Notes: generated by a model from the sequence alone, not told the origin. A stretch of DNA of 64,000 nucleotides from Ovoidimarina sp038744785 (GCA_038744785.1 JBCDLX010000007.1:119695-183694); one strand, 5' to 3'. Counted from the stretch's first letter, positions 16,633 through 25,737 are shown. Numbers and translations: made by a program.

Positions 16633-17916
16633 ATGCATGAAACATCCACGATCGCAGTTTCAAGAATGAAGCATTGCCGGTTCGCCCGGTTTAGCGCATC
16701 CGTCGGTTTGGCTAATCTGGGTGATGGTATTGCGGTGGTTGCGTGGGCTTGGACCGCCTCGCTTCTCACTCGGGATCCGTTTTGGATCGCGTTCCTGCCC
16801 GCCGCGCTTCGCGTTCCATGGATTGTGTTTTCGATCCCTGCGGGAATCCTGGCTGACCGCCTGGATCGCAGGCGTCTCATCGTGGTGTGTGATGTCATAC
16901 GCGCGTTGGCTTACGGCGCTATCGCCTTCGCCGTTCTTGCCAGCTTGCCGTTTTCTGATCCGCCCGTGCAAGGCTTCGGAGATGGTATCCTGTACTTCAT
17001 CCTCGTCTGCCTTGGGCTATTGATCGGGGGGGCAGAAGTTGTCCGCGACAACGCTGGCCAGTCAATGTTGCCGGCCATTGTTCCGCCAAGGCAACTGGAA
17101 CGGGCCAATGGCATCCTGGGCAGCGTCGAAACCGTCGGCAATGAAATGGCAGGTCCAGCTCTTGGGGCATTCCTGATCGCTCTTTTCCTGCCAGCGCCGT
17201 TCATCGCAATCGCGATGGCCTTGCTGTCTGCGGCGTTGTTGGTGGCGTCACTGCCCGGCTCGTTCATGCCTACGAATCGAAAGACAATCAGCAGAGGCTG
17301 GCACAGTGAGTTGATGGAATGCGTGCATTTCGTTTGGACCCATCCAATGTTGCGCCTTTTGGTATTTGTCACTGGTTTCTGGAATTTCTTTGCAGAAATG
17401 GCGCTAATTGCTTTGGTTTTGCACGTGCAGGAAAACCTTGCATCTGGTGCGACGACCTTTGGTCTGATTTTGGCGTTTGGGGCGGTCGGCGGAGTCTGCG
17501 GCGGCGTGCTTGTGGCGCCCATGCTCAAGCTCATGCTGAAGGGTAATGCGGCGCGCTGGATGGGCGCCACCACGGCGCCCGTGTTTATGATCTTTGCCTT
17601 CGCACCTGGACCTGTCACCGTTGCTGCCGCGATGTTCGTCTTTTCGCTCAGCGGGGTGATCTGGGACGCCGTCTCTGTGTCCTACCGCCAAAGAGTTGTT
17701 CCTGATGAGATACGGGGGCGCGTGAACAGTGTGTATCGCCTGTTCGCTTGGGGCACGATGCCCCTGGGGCTGTTAGCGTCGGGGGCGTTAGTGAATTTCG
17801 CCGAAGTCAGCATGGATCGCAGTGTCGCCCTGGTTGTGCCGTTTATCGTCGCATCCCTTGGTGTCCTTGTTCTGTCCGTGATCACGTGGCGCCAAATCGG
17901 GCAAGGGTTTCAGTAG
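16633..17916 (+). CDS. MFS efflux transporter, probable SoxR target
   Basis: Major facilitator protein of about 427 residues with roughly twelve membrane segments. The signature loop between segments 2 and 3 reads GILADRLDRRRLIVVCDV. The overall look is of the MefA/MDR-type drug exporters. Three in-frame ATGs are possible (16612, 16633, 16666). I prefer 16633, which has GGTGGAGA upstream and lies downstream of the start point expected from the SoxR promoter; an ATG at 16612 would be almost leaderless. It probably exports redox-cycling antibiotics or quinone-like compounds (inference from the sox box). Confidence 0.87.
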   Translation: MHETSTIAVSRMKHCRFARFSASVGLANLGDGIAVVAWAWTASLLTRDPFWIAFLPAALRVPWIVFSIPAGILADRLDRRRLIVVCDVIRALAYGAIAFAVLASLPFSDPPVQGFGDGILYFILVCLGLLIGGAEVVRDNAGQSMLPAIVPPRQLERANGILGSVETVGNEMAGPALGAFLIALFLPAPFIAIAMALLSAALLVASLPGSFMPTNRKTISRGWHSELMECVHFVWTHPMLRLLVFVTGFWNFFAEMALIALVLHVQENLASGATTFGLILAFGAVGGVCGGVLVAPMLKLMLKGNAARWMGATTAPVFMIFAFAPGPVTVAAAMFVFSLSGVIWDAVSVSYRQRVVPDEIRGRVNSVYRLFAWGTMPLGLLASGALVNFAEVSMDRSVALVVPFIVASLGVLVLSVITWRQIGQGFQ

Positions 17917-17970
17917 GACCACAGGAGCAACCTTGTCTTGGCTGTTCGGGCGGCTATCGCTTTCATCAAG

Positions 17971-18834
17971 CTATTTTGCAGGTTTCTGAAGCAGCGAGAT
18001 CAAAACGGCCGCAAGCACGATGGCTCCGCCGAACAGCGTCGTCTGAGACGCGACTTCGCTCAATATGAGCAGAGCAAAGATCGGCGCCAGTGGCGTTTCC
18101 AAGGCGCCAATCAGCGCGGTTTGGCCGGCGGGCACGCGCTTGGCACCTTCGGCCAACGTCACGGACGCAATCGCATGAAAGACTCCAAATCCTGCCAGTA
18201 TTGCCATCTCCTCAGGTGCAATGCTGAAAGGCTCCCCCAAAGCAATCGCCATGGGAAAGAGAAACACTGATTGCAGAACCGACGGACCAGCGCTCGGCGT
18301 CCTAGGGTACGCACGATAGATCACCATAATGATCGACATTGCCAGCGTCATCGAAAGAGCTAGGGCGTCGCCTGTTAGGTTCAATTGACCAATGGAACCC
18401 GACACAATGATTCCAACCCCGACGAGCGCGACGCCTGCGCCGAGGGCTGTGAGTTTTGAAACCCTTTCGCCAAGTGTCATCCAAGCCATGATCGCAGCCA
18501 AAAATGGTGCGGCGGCATAGATCAAAGCGACATTGGCTACGGTTGTCAGCTTGAACGCTGGGATAAGGGCTGCGGTCCCAATAGCACCGACGATACCGAC
18601 GGCGAGGCCTGCCCAGCCCATGCCAAAAAACTCACTGCTGAGCCCACCTCGGGATGCGGCCCAAAGGGTCGTTGAGGTCGCCGCGAAAACCCCTCGCCAT
18701 AAGATGACCGCCCACGCGCCAGCCTCGACTCCCTTGGCGAAAACTCCTGTTGTGCTGAATGCGACTGCCGATACCAACAATAGTACAACGCCGCCGGCAT
18801 ACTGCGATCCAAGCACATTTCTATGCGATGCCAT
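17971..18834 (-). CDS. DMT-superfamily (EamA) transporter
   Basis: 287 residues with about ten hydrophobic segments and two EamA repeats (VVLLLVSAVAFSTTGVFAKG at the start of the first; LNLTGDALALSMTLAMSIIM at the second). Metabolite or drug exporter of unknown cargo. It is divergent from a LysR regulator, with a dyad at 18864-18882 between them, and convergent with the MFS gene, 54 bases away. Sequence differs from the EamA proteins at 12297-13235 and 38985-39998. Confidence 0.87.
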   Translation of the reverse strand: MASHRNVLGSQYAGGVVLLLVSAVAFSTTGVFAKGVEAGAWAVILWRGVFAATSTTLWAASRGGLSSEFFGMGWAGLAVGIVGAIGTAALIPAFKLTTVANVALIYAAAPFLAAIMAWMTLGERVSKLTALGAGVALVGVGIIVSGSIGQLNLTGDALALSMTLAMSIIMVIYRAYPRTPSAGPSVLQSVFLFPMAIALGEPFSIAPEEMAILAGFGVFHAIASVTLAEGAKRVPAGQTALIGALETPLAPIFALLILSEVASQTTLFGGAIVLAAVLISLLQKPAK

Positions 18835-18863
18835 GCGTCAATTTCCTTCACTCGAGCTTCTGC

Positions 18864-18882
18864 GCGAAGATCTCCTCTTCGC
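18864..18882. promoter_or_regulatory. Candidate LysR operator
   Basis: A perfect inverted repeat, GCGAAGA at 18864-18870 and TCTTCGC at 18876-18882 with a 5-base spacer, lies in the 128-base gap between the divergent EamA and LysR genes. It sits just upstream of the EamA start, where an autoregulating LysR could bind. Seen directly; function inferred. Confidence 0.5.
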
Positions 18883-18913
18883 CATAAATTTCTAGCTAGA
18901 CGCAGTACGGGAG

Positions 18914-18941
18914 CGCGACAAAGGAATTGATTTCGTATAAT
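18914..18941 (+). promoter_or_regulatory. Probable promoter of the LysR gene
   Basis: A perfect -10 element TATAAT lies at 18936-18941, 21 bases before the LysR ATG. A weaker -35 GCGACA (18914-18919) precedes it with a 16-base spacer. Confidence 0.5.
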
Positions 18942-18962
18942 ACATGAGATTTCCTAAGGTAT

Positions 18963-19871
18963 ATGACCCACCGCCCGCTTCCCCCATTGCGCAGCTTGCA
19001 AGCCTTAGAAGCTGCAGCTCGCCACCTGAGCTTTGCCAAAGCGGGACAAGAGTTGAACGTCACGCCAGGTGCGATCAGCCATCAGATTAAGGCGCTCGAA
19101 GACTGGTTGGGTGCACCGCTTTTTCATCGTCTCCCGCGCGCATTGCGCCTGACAGAGGCAGGCAGGGCAGCAGCGCCAATGCTGACCGGGGGATTCGGGC
19201 TGCTTGCGGATGCCGCAAACCAGATGAGGTCCGTTTCGGACGACGGTCTGCTGACCGTGAGTGTCAGCCCTGGGTTCGGGTCGCTTTGGCTCGTGCCGCG
19301 TCTCGACCAGTTCCGCCGTCAGCACCCTGACATTGAAATCCGCATCGACGGCACAGACAGACTAGTCGATGTTGCGAGTGGCGAGGCGGATGTTGCAATT
19401 CGCTACGGTCCCGGCGGCTACCCGGACGTGCAAAGCGACCGTTTGTTTGCAATGCGTGCTACCCCGGTGTGTAGCCCAGAAACTCGAGATCGCGGATCCG
19501 GCCTCAAAGAACCGCGAGACCTAAAATCCCACACCCTGTTGCATGTCGATTGGAAAGAAACCGAAGGCAGCTGGCGCACATGGCTGCTGGCTGCTGGGGT
19601 AGACGGTGTGGATCCTTTCAGGGGCCCAAGATTCACAAAAGAAGAGATGGCAGTGCGTGCTGCCCTCGATGGCGAGGGCGTCGCACTGATCGGAGACCGC
19701 ATGGCTACAAATTACTTGTCGTCCGGCAGCCTTGTTCGTCCATTTGACAAGGATCTGAGCACGCCGTTGGTCTTTGCATATTATTTGCTGATGCCAAGTG
19801 ATCGATTGGATGAACCCAAGATAAGCGCGTTTCGGACATGGGTTTCATCCGAAGCTAGCGTCGAGCATTGA
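18963..19871 (+). CDS. LysR-family transcriptional regulator (GcvA-like)
   Basis: 302 residues. It has the GcvA-like opening PPLRSLQALEAAARHLSFA and HTH LNVTPGAISHQIKALEDWLG, then the effector domain (VSPGFGSLWLVPRLDQFRRQ). The ATG at 18963 has AAGG five bases upstream. It is divergent from the EamA transporter and probably controls it. Not obviously a duplicate of the LysR at 15136-16047, although both are GcvA-like. Confidence 0.88.
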   Translation: MTHRPLPPLRSLQALEAAARHLSFAKAGQELNVTPGAISHQIKALEDWLGAPLFHRLPRALRLTEAGRAAAPMLTGGFGLLADAANQMRSVSDDGLLTVSVSPGFGSLWLVPRLDQFRRQHPDIEIRIDGTDRLVDVASGEADVAIRYGPGGYPDVQSDRLFAMRATPVCSPETRDRGSGLKEPRDLKSHTLLHVDWKETEGSWRTWLLAAGVDGVDPFRGPRFTKEEMAVRAALDGEGVALIGDRMATNYLSSGSLVRPFDKDLSTPLVFAYYLLMPSDRLDEPKISAFRTWVSSEASVEH

Positions 19872-20640
19872 GTTGTGTGAGCCACCCATTCGGCCAGTCG
19901 ATCTACTCTTTGAGAGCCTACTTGTTCCAAGAGCGTGAAGCTTGTTATCCGTCTACCCGACCAAGCATCACGACTCGTTCAAAGCCGCAGCGTGTGCCCG
20001 CTTCGGCGGGCCGCGCCGCAGCGTCGGGCCGGGCAATTGAATGTCTATTGAAGGCTGTCACTGGACGTCCCGTTCGGCCAAGGGCTTCGCATGCTGCGCA
20101 GCCTCCGAGGTTTGCTTCGAGTCCAGCGCGCCCGGTTCTGCGTTGCATACCAACGCCCGTTTCCCGGTGCGCGCGATAAAACGAGACAAACCAGAGCTGG
20201 TTTTGCCAAGGGTTTGTCTCACAAGAACTTTCAATGTCCCTGCGTTGTATGTCTGAGTTGCAAAAAAATATTGTTCTGACATGGCTTTGCCAACTCAATC
20301 CACTGAGCGGCTCATAGCAAATCGGATCCGATTGCGTTTTAACGCGCATTACTCGCGCGTCTGATTACGTTGCTAACTTCCGGTTCCCAGCCTCCAGTAA
20401 AATCTCGGTGTGGCCTTTGCCAAGCCGAAAGCTCTGTATGACGCGAAAGGAATGCAAGATTACCTTATTGCGGTTTGTACCTCTTTTGAATTCCATGGCA
20501 ACTCTTGCAAATCCAGCGATAGCAGATGTGCCTCCGCCAGCTGGACTGCTCGATCCTGTACCAGACAACGTTCTGTTTGTTGCGGACCCGTTTAGTGTGA
20601 GCGGTTCTGCGTAAACCTTGCCAGCGGAGAGTTCATAGCC
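19872..20640. repeat. Intergenic stretch with a hairpin and a palindrome
   Basis: No gene is supported in this stretch. A perfect 10-base inverted repeat is present, GAGACAAACC (20184-20193) with GGTTTGTCTC (20212-20221); its 18-base loop borders a second small palindrome, ACCAGAGCTGGT. A separate 14-base perfect palindrome AATCGGATCCGATT lies at 20320-20333. Several short frames on both strands overlap one another and none has a recognised domain. Confidence 0.4.
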
Positions 20641-20753
20641 TGAGCAGGATGTCGTTTTCAGCTTGCTTGATCTGGCCCCACTGGTCAGTTGTGCACTTCA
20701 TCGGGCCCACTTTATTGGTTCTCCGGTATGTTTGAAGAAACGGAGGAAGAGCA

Positions 20754-20926
20754 TGATAAACAAGCGACCGAAGCCGGAAGCGATTGTCACGAATTTGCTG
20801 CAAGTTGAGGTTTTGACCGGGCAAGGGATGCCGACCTTGCCAGTCCGATCAATTAGTCGGCGTGCCGCTGTCTCTATTTACTCGAAATGCGTAGAGGAAA
20901 GCACCAACAGACTAGTCAATCTGTAA
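20754..20926 (+). pseudogene. IS3-family transposase OrfA remnant
   Basis: The translated start (NKRPKPEAIVTN, LLQVEVLTGQGMP) matches the N-terminal helix-turn-helix region of IS3-family OrfA proteins, which usually read RxPEEIIxKLRQVEVLxGQG. After about 30 residues the likeness fades through small frameshifts and it runs out before 20926. The upstream 90 bases, including GATCTGGCCCCACTGG near 20670, look like the left end of such an element. OrfB is absent; the relic abuts the end of the PAS-LuxR gene. Confidence 0.65.
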
Positions 20927-21775
20927 GCGAGCTGCTTCGGTTCGGTTTCTGACCGCAAGACGTTTAAGGATCGCACTGACATGAAGTTTAACCGTGCCTT
21001 CCGAGATTGCCAGTTGCGTTGCTATTTCACGGTTTGAGGCACCCTCCTGAACCATACCAAAGATCTCGCGCTGCCGTTTGGTAAGTGTTCTTTTGACGGC
21101 GGGCTTCTCATCTACGTCTTGTGATTGGCTGGACAAAACCAAACCCCTGGTCGCGAGCAGTGCCTTTTCGAACGCCCCAAAACAGTCAGAAAGTTCAGCG
21201 ATGCGTGTATTGACCAAATCCGGGTCTTGCCTGTCGACTGCCGAGATCGCTGCCACAGCTTCCCGAAGTGAGATTAGCGGCGTTGCCAGATCTTTTGCCG
21301 CGATATAATTAAACCGTCCCTCTGCGACCTCGCTGCGGCGCGCCTCGGCCAAAGCACGTTCCAGTGCCCCAAGCGCCTCGCGACGGTCGGTCACGTCCAA
21401 CGCGACACCGTCCCAGATCACCGCGCCGTCGTCCTGCCGGCGGGGCTTGCCCAACGATCGCACCCAGCGATACCCGCCACTGGGCGATTCGACCCGCACC
21501 TCGGTATCCAGCGGGGTCAGGTCCTTTGCAGATTGTTCAAGCTCTGCCACGAATCGCGCGCGGTCTTCTGGATGCACCCAGGCATGATCTACTTCACTGG
21601 CCTGCATAAGCTGCGACGGGTTCAACCCGAACGAGCCTTCAACCCCTGAACTTACATAAATGTAACGATATTTTCCGTCCGGCGTGCGCATACGCTGCAT
21701 CGTGTGGCCGGGAAAAGTATCGGCCAAAAGGTCTGCAACATCGGGGCGGTGGATTGGTGCGTTGCTATCAATCAT
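20912..21775 (-). CDS. PAS-domain LuxR-type transcriptional regulator
   Basis: 287 residues. A PAS/PAC sensor domain lies at about 15-135 (YRYIYVSSGVEGSFGLNPSQ; SPSGGYRWVRSLG; WDGVALDVTDRREA). A helical linker follows (about 135-220), then a NarL/LuxR HTH at about 225-287 (LTKRQREIFGMVQEGASNRE, IATQLAISEGTVKLHVSAIL). No receiver domain and no autoinducer-binding domain is seen, so it senses its signal through the PAS domain. It is divergent from the BKACE/TRAP/E1 operon across 121 AT-rich bases and is its probable regulator. Confidence 0.88.
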   Translation of the reverse strand: MIDSNAPIHRPDVADLLADTFPGHTMQRMRTPDGKYRYIYVSSGVEGSFGLNPSQLMQASEVDHAWVHPEDRARFVAELEQSAKDLTPLDTEVRVESPSGGYRWVRSLGKPRRQDDGAVIWDGVALDVTDRREALGALERALAEARRSEVAEGRFNYIAAKDLATPLISLREAVAAISAVDRQDPDLVNTRIAELSDCFGAFEKALLATRGLVLSSQSQDVDEKPAVKRTLTKRQREIFGMVQEGASNREIATQLAISEGTVKLHVSAILKRLAVRNRTEAARLQID

Positions 21776-21832
21776 AATATAACTTAAGTAATATAAATCT
21801 AGCCTATAGGCAACAAAGATATAACTTTTTCT

Positions 21833-21860
21833 ATGACTTTGGGTCTGATGGAGATATAAT
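21833..21860 (+). promoter_or_regulatory. Probable promoter of the catabolic operon
   Basis: A perfect -10 TATAAT (21855-21860) and a -35-like ATGACT (21833-21838) with a 16-base spacer precede the BKACE gene. Upstream, near the divergent regulator start, lies an imperfect dyad centred on ACTTAAGT (21782-21789, arms to 21777-21794), a candidate LuxR-type binding site. The whole gap is notably AT-rich. Confidence 0.55.
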
Positions 21861-21896
21861 CATTCCCAGGCCGGTAAAACGGTTCGGGAGGAAAGT

Positions 21897-22796
21897 TTGG
21901 ACAAGATTATTATCGAAGCCCGTGTGAATGAGCTTGCCACTCGCCGCGGTAATCCGCACGTGCCGTTCCTGCCGGCCGAGATAATTGCCGATGCCAAGGC
22001 TTGCTATGACGAAGGGGCGTCGGTGTTCCATTACCACGGACGTACCGCCGAAGGCGCGCCCGAGCACGCGCCCGAGTTCTATCTTGAAACCAATGCCGGT
22101 ATTCGCGCCCAGTCCGACATACTGATCCACCCCACGCTTGGATATGTCGCCAATGACAGCGACGCGATGGGCCGGTTCGCCGCCATCGAAGAGATGATGA
22201 AGGCGCCGGACACCGCCCCAGACTTTGCGCCGATGGATACAGGCAGCGTGAATGTCGATTGGTGGAATCCGGACGAGGGAAAGTACGACACGACTGAGCT
22301 GATCTACAAGAACTCGACCGGTACGTTGATGCATTTTGCAAAGCGGATCGAACATCACGGACTGAAACCCTATCTGGTAAGCTGGAACGTCAGCTTTACC
22401 CGCCAGATCGAACAGTTTCTCAAGATGGGCGTACTGACCGACCCCGCCTATGTCTGCTTCTGCATGACCGACGAGATCATTTTTGCCGGTCATCCCGGAA
22501 CAGTCGCGGGGCTGGATGCCCATACCGCGTTTCTTCCCGCAGGGTTTCGTTCAATCTGGACTGTGGTGAATTATAAGGGTGATCTTTTTGAGTTGACCGA
22601 AAAGATCATCCGCGAAGGTGGCCACATCTCCATAGGTCTAGGCGATTACGCCTATCGGGACGGCGCGCGGCATATGACCAACGCCGAGGTTATTGCCAAG
22701 GTCGCCGCGCAGGCGCGCGTCCTGGGCCGTGAGCCTGCGACTGTCGCCGAAACGCGCAGCATTCTCGAAATGCCAGATGTCAAAATCGCAGCCTGA
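21897..22796 (+). CDS. BKACE-family protein (DUF849, 3-keto-5-aminohexanoate cleavage-like), variant active site
   Basis: A TIM-barrel protein of 299 residues in the beta-keto acid cleavage enzyme family. Characterised members condense a beta-keto acid with acetyl-CoA using zinc held by an HxH pair and a Glu. The HxH is present (His45, His47 in FHYHGR). The later motif, GGHIRxGxED in the Kce enzyme as I remember it, reads GGHISIGLGD here: Arg becomes Ser245 and the metal-ligand Glu becomes Gly249, while Asp250 is kept. Chemistry may therefore differ. The start is TTG at 21897 with GGGAGG just upstream. It is the first gene of a seven-gene operon. Confidence 0.82.
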   Translation: MDKIIIEARVNELATRRGNPHVPFLPAEIIADAKACYDEGASVFHYHGRTAEGAPEHAPEFYLETNAGIRAQSDILIHPTLGYVANDSDAMGRFAAIEEMMKAPDTAPDFAPMDTGSVNVDWWNPDEGKYDTTELIYKNSTGTLMHFAKRIEHHGLKPYLVSWNVSFTRQIEQFLKMGVLTDPAYVCFCMTDEIIFAGHPGTVAGLDAHTAFLPAGFRSIWTVVNYKGDLFELTEKIIREGGHISIGLGDYAYRDGARHMTNAEVIAKVAAQARVLGREPATVAETRSILEMPDVKIAA

Positions 22797-22829
22797 AGGC
22801 TGCATCATCGAATCTACTGGGAGGAGAAG

Positions 22830-23834
22830 ATGAAAAAAACAAACCTCGTAGCTTGCGCTACAGCAATTGCACTGGTTGGAGGCGCGGCAAGCGCGGAAAC
22901 CTTTAAGATGCAGACATTCCTCGGTGCAACAGCCGCGACGACCATTGCCTTTGAAAAGATGGCGGCCGAATTGAAAGAAGCCACCGGCGGTGAAGTGGAC
23001 ATCCAGGTTTTTCCGGCAGCCTCAGTTGTAGGGCCGACAGAAACACTTGAGGCAGTCCGCAACGGGCTCCTCGATGGACAATACACCGGGCCAACCTTCT
23101 TTGCAGGCGTGGACCCCGCTTTTGCGGTGTATGGCGATACGCTCTCGGCCTATCCAGACACCGACGTGCGGGACAAGTGGTTTACAGAAGGCGATGGCAT
23201 CGAACTGGGCCGAGCGCTTTACGCCAAGTATGACATGCACTTGATCTGCACGGTGCATTGGCCACAGGAACAGATCCCTTCGAAGGTGCCAATTCGGGGT
23301 GTCGAAGATTTTGAAGGGATCAAGATCCGCGCTCCGGGCGGGCTACCTTCCGACCTTCTGACGCGTGCCGGAGCATCGCTTGTAAACCTCTCACCAGGTG
23401 ACGCGATTGGCGCGCTGGAAACCGGTGTCCTTGATGCTTCAGACCTTGCAAATGTCGGATTGAACATGGCGTTTGGTATGTATCAGAACGCCCCGTACTC
23501 AATATTCGCTCGCCACTCGATGCCTGTGACTGAAATGTCGGTTTCAGCGTCGAAATGGGAGGGCCTTTCCGAAGAAGCCAAGACCAGTTTCGAAGCGGCC
23601 TGCGTGGGTTTGTCAGACTCTCTGAAAGAAACTCTAGGCGCTCAGGAAGTCGAGGCTATCGATAAAGCCAAGAACGAATTGAATGTCGAGTTCATTGAGT
23701 TCGGCGAGGAAGATGCGACGAAGTTCCGTGACCTGCTTCTTGAAGTTTGGGACGATTGGGGCTCGCGTAACGAAGACGCGAAAGCCATCGTGGACAGCCA
23801 CAAGGCCTACATGCGCTCGCTTGGCATTCTCTGA
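22830..23834 (+). CDS. TRAP transporter solute-binding protein (DctP family)
   Basis: 334 residues with a Sec signal peptide (MKKTNLVACATAIALVGG, then ASAE). DctP-family features include the substrate-carboxylate Arg in FEGIKIRAPGG, WPQEQIPSKVPI, and ALETGVLDASDLANVGLNMA. It binds an organic acid, or another carboxylate-bearing solute, in the periplasm and delivers it to the DctQM membrane pair that follows. The start is supported by GGGAGGAG upstream. The cargo is probably the substrate of the catabolic enzymes in the same operon. Confidence 0.92.
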   Translation: MKKTNLVACATAIALVGGAASAETFKMQTFLGATAATTIAFEKMAAELKEATGGEVDIQVFPAASVVGPTETLEAVRNGLLDGQYTGPTFFAGVDPAFAVYGDTLSAYPDTDVRDKWFTEGDGIELGRALYAKYDMHLICTVHWPQEQIPSKVPIRGVEDFEGIKIRAPGGLPSDLLTRAGASLVNLSPGDAIGALETGVLDASDLANVGLNMAFGMYQNAPYSIFARHSMPVTEMSVSASKWEGLSEEAKTSFEAACVGLSDSLKETLGAQEVEAIDKAKNELNVEFIEFGEEDATKFRDLLLEVWDDWGSRNEDAKAIVDSHKAYMRSLGIL

Positions 23835-23902
23835 GGTTCACGTCAAAGCAGAGCTACCAGATACGGCGCTCTGCTGATTTCTTTAGGAAAGGCGCGGTCC
23901 AG

Positions 23903-24421
23903 GTGACCTGGTTCATCAAAAAGTTGGCCGAGCTGTCGGCCTTTGGGTTCTTCATCATCGTTCTAATGATGGTCTACGAAGTGGTCGCGAGATACGGCTT
24001 CGGCGCACCCACGTTCTGGGCGCATGAGATTGCTGGGCTGCTTGGCGCATTGGCCTTCCTGCTGGGCGGTGCCTATTGCATGGTCGAAGGCTCGCATATG
24101 CGCATCACTGTACTGCGCGACCGGATGCCTCCCGGATTGCGCCGTGCAGTTGATATGCTGGGGTTGGCCTGTGGAGCTATCTATCTATCGGCACTTGCAT
24201 TTTCAGGCTGGCAGATCGCGCAAAGGTCGCTCTTTCGTTTCATGCCGGACGGAAGCTGGTTTCCCGAGCGCTCTGGAAGTTCTTGGAACACACCCCTGCC
24301 GGCTTTCATAAAGTTCGCGTTGTTCGTTGCGGCTGCTCTGTTTTTGGCTGTGGTGCTTCGACAGCTCGTGCTTCTGGCGCTAGGCCGGTGTGAGGCCAGT
24401 AACGAGCGCGATTCCGGCTGA
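23903..24421 (+). CDS. TRAP transporter small permease (DctQ family)
   Basis: 172 residues with about four membrane segments. The DctQ pattern VMMVYEVVARYGFGAPTFWA is visible in the first third, followed by HMRITVL. The GTG at 23903 is the only reasonable start; it lies about 68 bases after the DctP gene. The stop overlaps the start of the large permease (ATGA-type junction at 24419-24423). Confidence 0.9.
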   Translation: MTWFIKKLAELSAFGFFIIVLMMVYEVVARYGFGAPTFWAHEIAGLLGALAFLLGGAYCMVEGSHMRITVLRDRMPPGLRRAVDMLGLACGAIYLSALAFSGWQIAQRSLFRFMPDGSWFPERSGSSWNTPLPAFIKFALFVAAALFLAVVLRQLVLLALGRCEASNERDSG

Positions 24422-25737
24422 TGGATATCGCAACCGTATCAATACTCATCGTTGTTGCGATGTCTGCGCTTTTGTTGTTGGGAATTCCAGTGGCGTTTGT
24501 TTCAGGTACGATCGCGGTCGTTCTTGCCTATGCGAATTTCGGGACGGCTGGCTTTTTCCTGATTTCCACTCGGACGGCCGAATTCGTGGGATCATTCGAA
24601 CTGATCGCCGTCCCCATGTTCGTCCTTATGGCCTCGATCATGGAAAAGTCAGGCGTGGCCCGAGACCTCTATCGCGCGTTTCATGTTTGGGCCGGGTCCG
24701 TGCGGGGCGGCATTGGCGTCGTCACGACGGGGGTTGCGGTTCTGCTTGGCGCAACGACGGGCATTATCGGGGGTGAGATTGTCCTTCTTGGGCTGATCGC
24801 CTTGCCGCAGATGCTTAGGCTGAACTACGATCGCAAGTTGGCGATCGGCACGATTACAGCAGGCGGCAGCCTGGGAACGATGATCCCGCCCTCGATCATT
24901 CTGATCTTTTACGGGCTGACAGCAGAGGTTTCGATCTCGCACCTGTTCTTGGCCACACTGGTGCCAGGGCTGATGCTGGCGAGCTTTTATGTGGCCTATA
25001 TTCTCATTCGATGTGGCCTCAACCCGGCTCTTGGCCCGCCCTTGCCACCCGAAGAACGCACCATGCCCCTCATGGAAAAGGTCGCGCTCTTCAAGGGCGT
25101 TTTACTCCCGATGCTGGTGGCGGGAGGGGTCTTGATCTCGATCTACGCGGGCTTTGCCTCGATAACCGAAAGCGCAGCCCTCGGTGCGTTTGGGGCCGCC
25201 ATCGCGGCCTGGGTGCGCAACGCATTCAGCTTTGCCATGCTACGCAGCGTTCTGGTTCAGGCGCTCAGAACCTGTGGCATGGTGTTCTGGCTTGTATTCG
25301 GCACAAATGCGCTGATCGGGGTCTATAACCTGATGGGCGGGATCACATTCGCCTCGAACGTTCTGGCAGGTGCTAGCCAGGAACCAGCGGTCATCCTTGT
25401 CGTGATGATCGGAGTGTTCATCCTTCTGGGCTTTTTCATCGACTGGATCGGCATCCTGTTTCTGACGATGCCGATCTTCCTGCCAGTGCTGACGCAGCTG
25501 GGATACGATCCGATCTGGTTTGGTATCGTCTTTAACCTGTCGATGCAGATCGCGTATCTGACGCCGCCCTTCGGGCCGGCCTGCTTCTATCTGAAAGGCG
25601 CAGCCGGCGACACACTGGAGCTTTCGGAAATTTTTGCGGCGCAATGGCCCTTTATCGGGCTGCAGATCCTGGCTCTGATCATCGTTGTGATTTGGCCCGA
25701 GTTGTCGTTGTGGCTGCCGAAATTCGTTTACGGGTAA
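24421..25737 (+). CDS. TRAP transporter large permease (DctM family)
   Basis: 438 residues with about twelve hydrophobic segments. Family landmarks include FELIAVPMFVLMASIMEKSG, GTITAGGSLGTMIPPSIILI and YLTPPFGPACFYL. It is the sodium-coupled transport subunit that works with DctQ and DctP. It is translationally coupled to DctQ and followed six bases later by the fused E1 gene, so transport and breakdown are in one transcript. Confidence 0.92.
   Translation: MDIATVSILIVVAMSALLLLGIPVAFVSGTIAVVLAYANFGTAGFFLISTRTAEFVGSFELIAVPMFVLMASIMEKSGVARDLYRAFHVWAGSVRGGIGVVTTGVAVLLGATTGIIGGEIVLLGLIALPQMLRLNYDRKLAIGTITAGGSLGTMIPPSIILIFYGLTAEVSISHLFLATLVPGLMLASFYVAYILIRCGLNPALGPPLPPEERTMPLMEKVALFKGVLLPMLVAGGVLISIYAGFASITESAALGAFGAAIAAWVRNAFSFAMLRSVLVQALRTCGMVFWLVFGTNALIGVYNLMGGITFASNVLAGASQEPAVILVVMIGVFILLGFFIDWIGILFLTMPIFLPVLTQLGYDPIWFGIVFNLSMQIAYLTPPFGPACFYLKGAAGDTLELSEIFAAQWPFIGLQILALIIVVIWPELSLWLPKFVYG

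Noticed and set aside
20408..20614. Plus-strand frame ending VADPFSVSGSA, looking like an exported-protein tail
   Set aside because: No recognisable family and no start signal. Overlaps an equally open frame.
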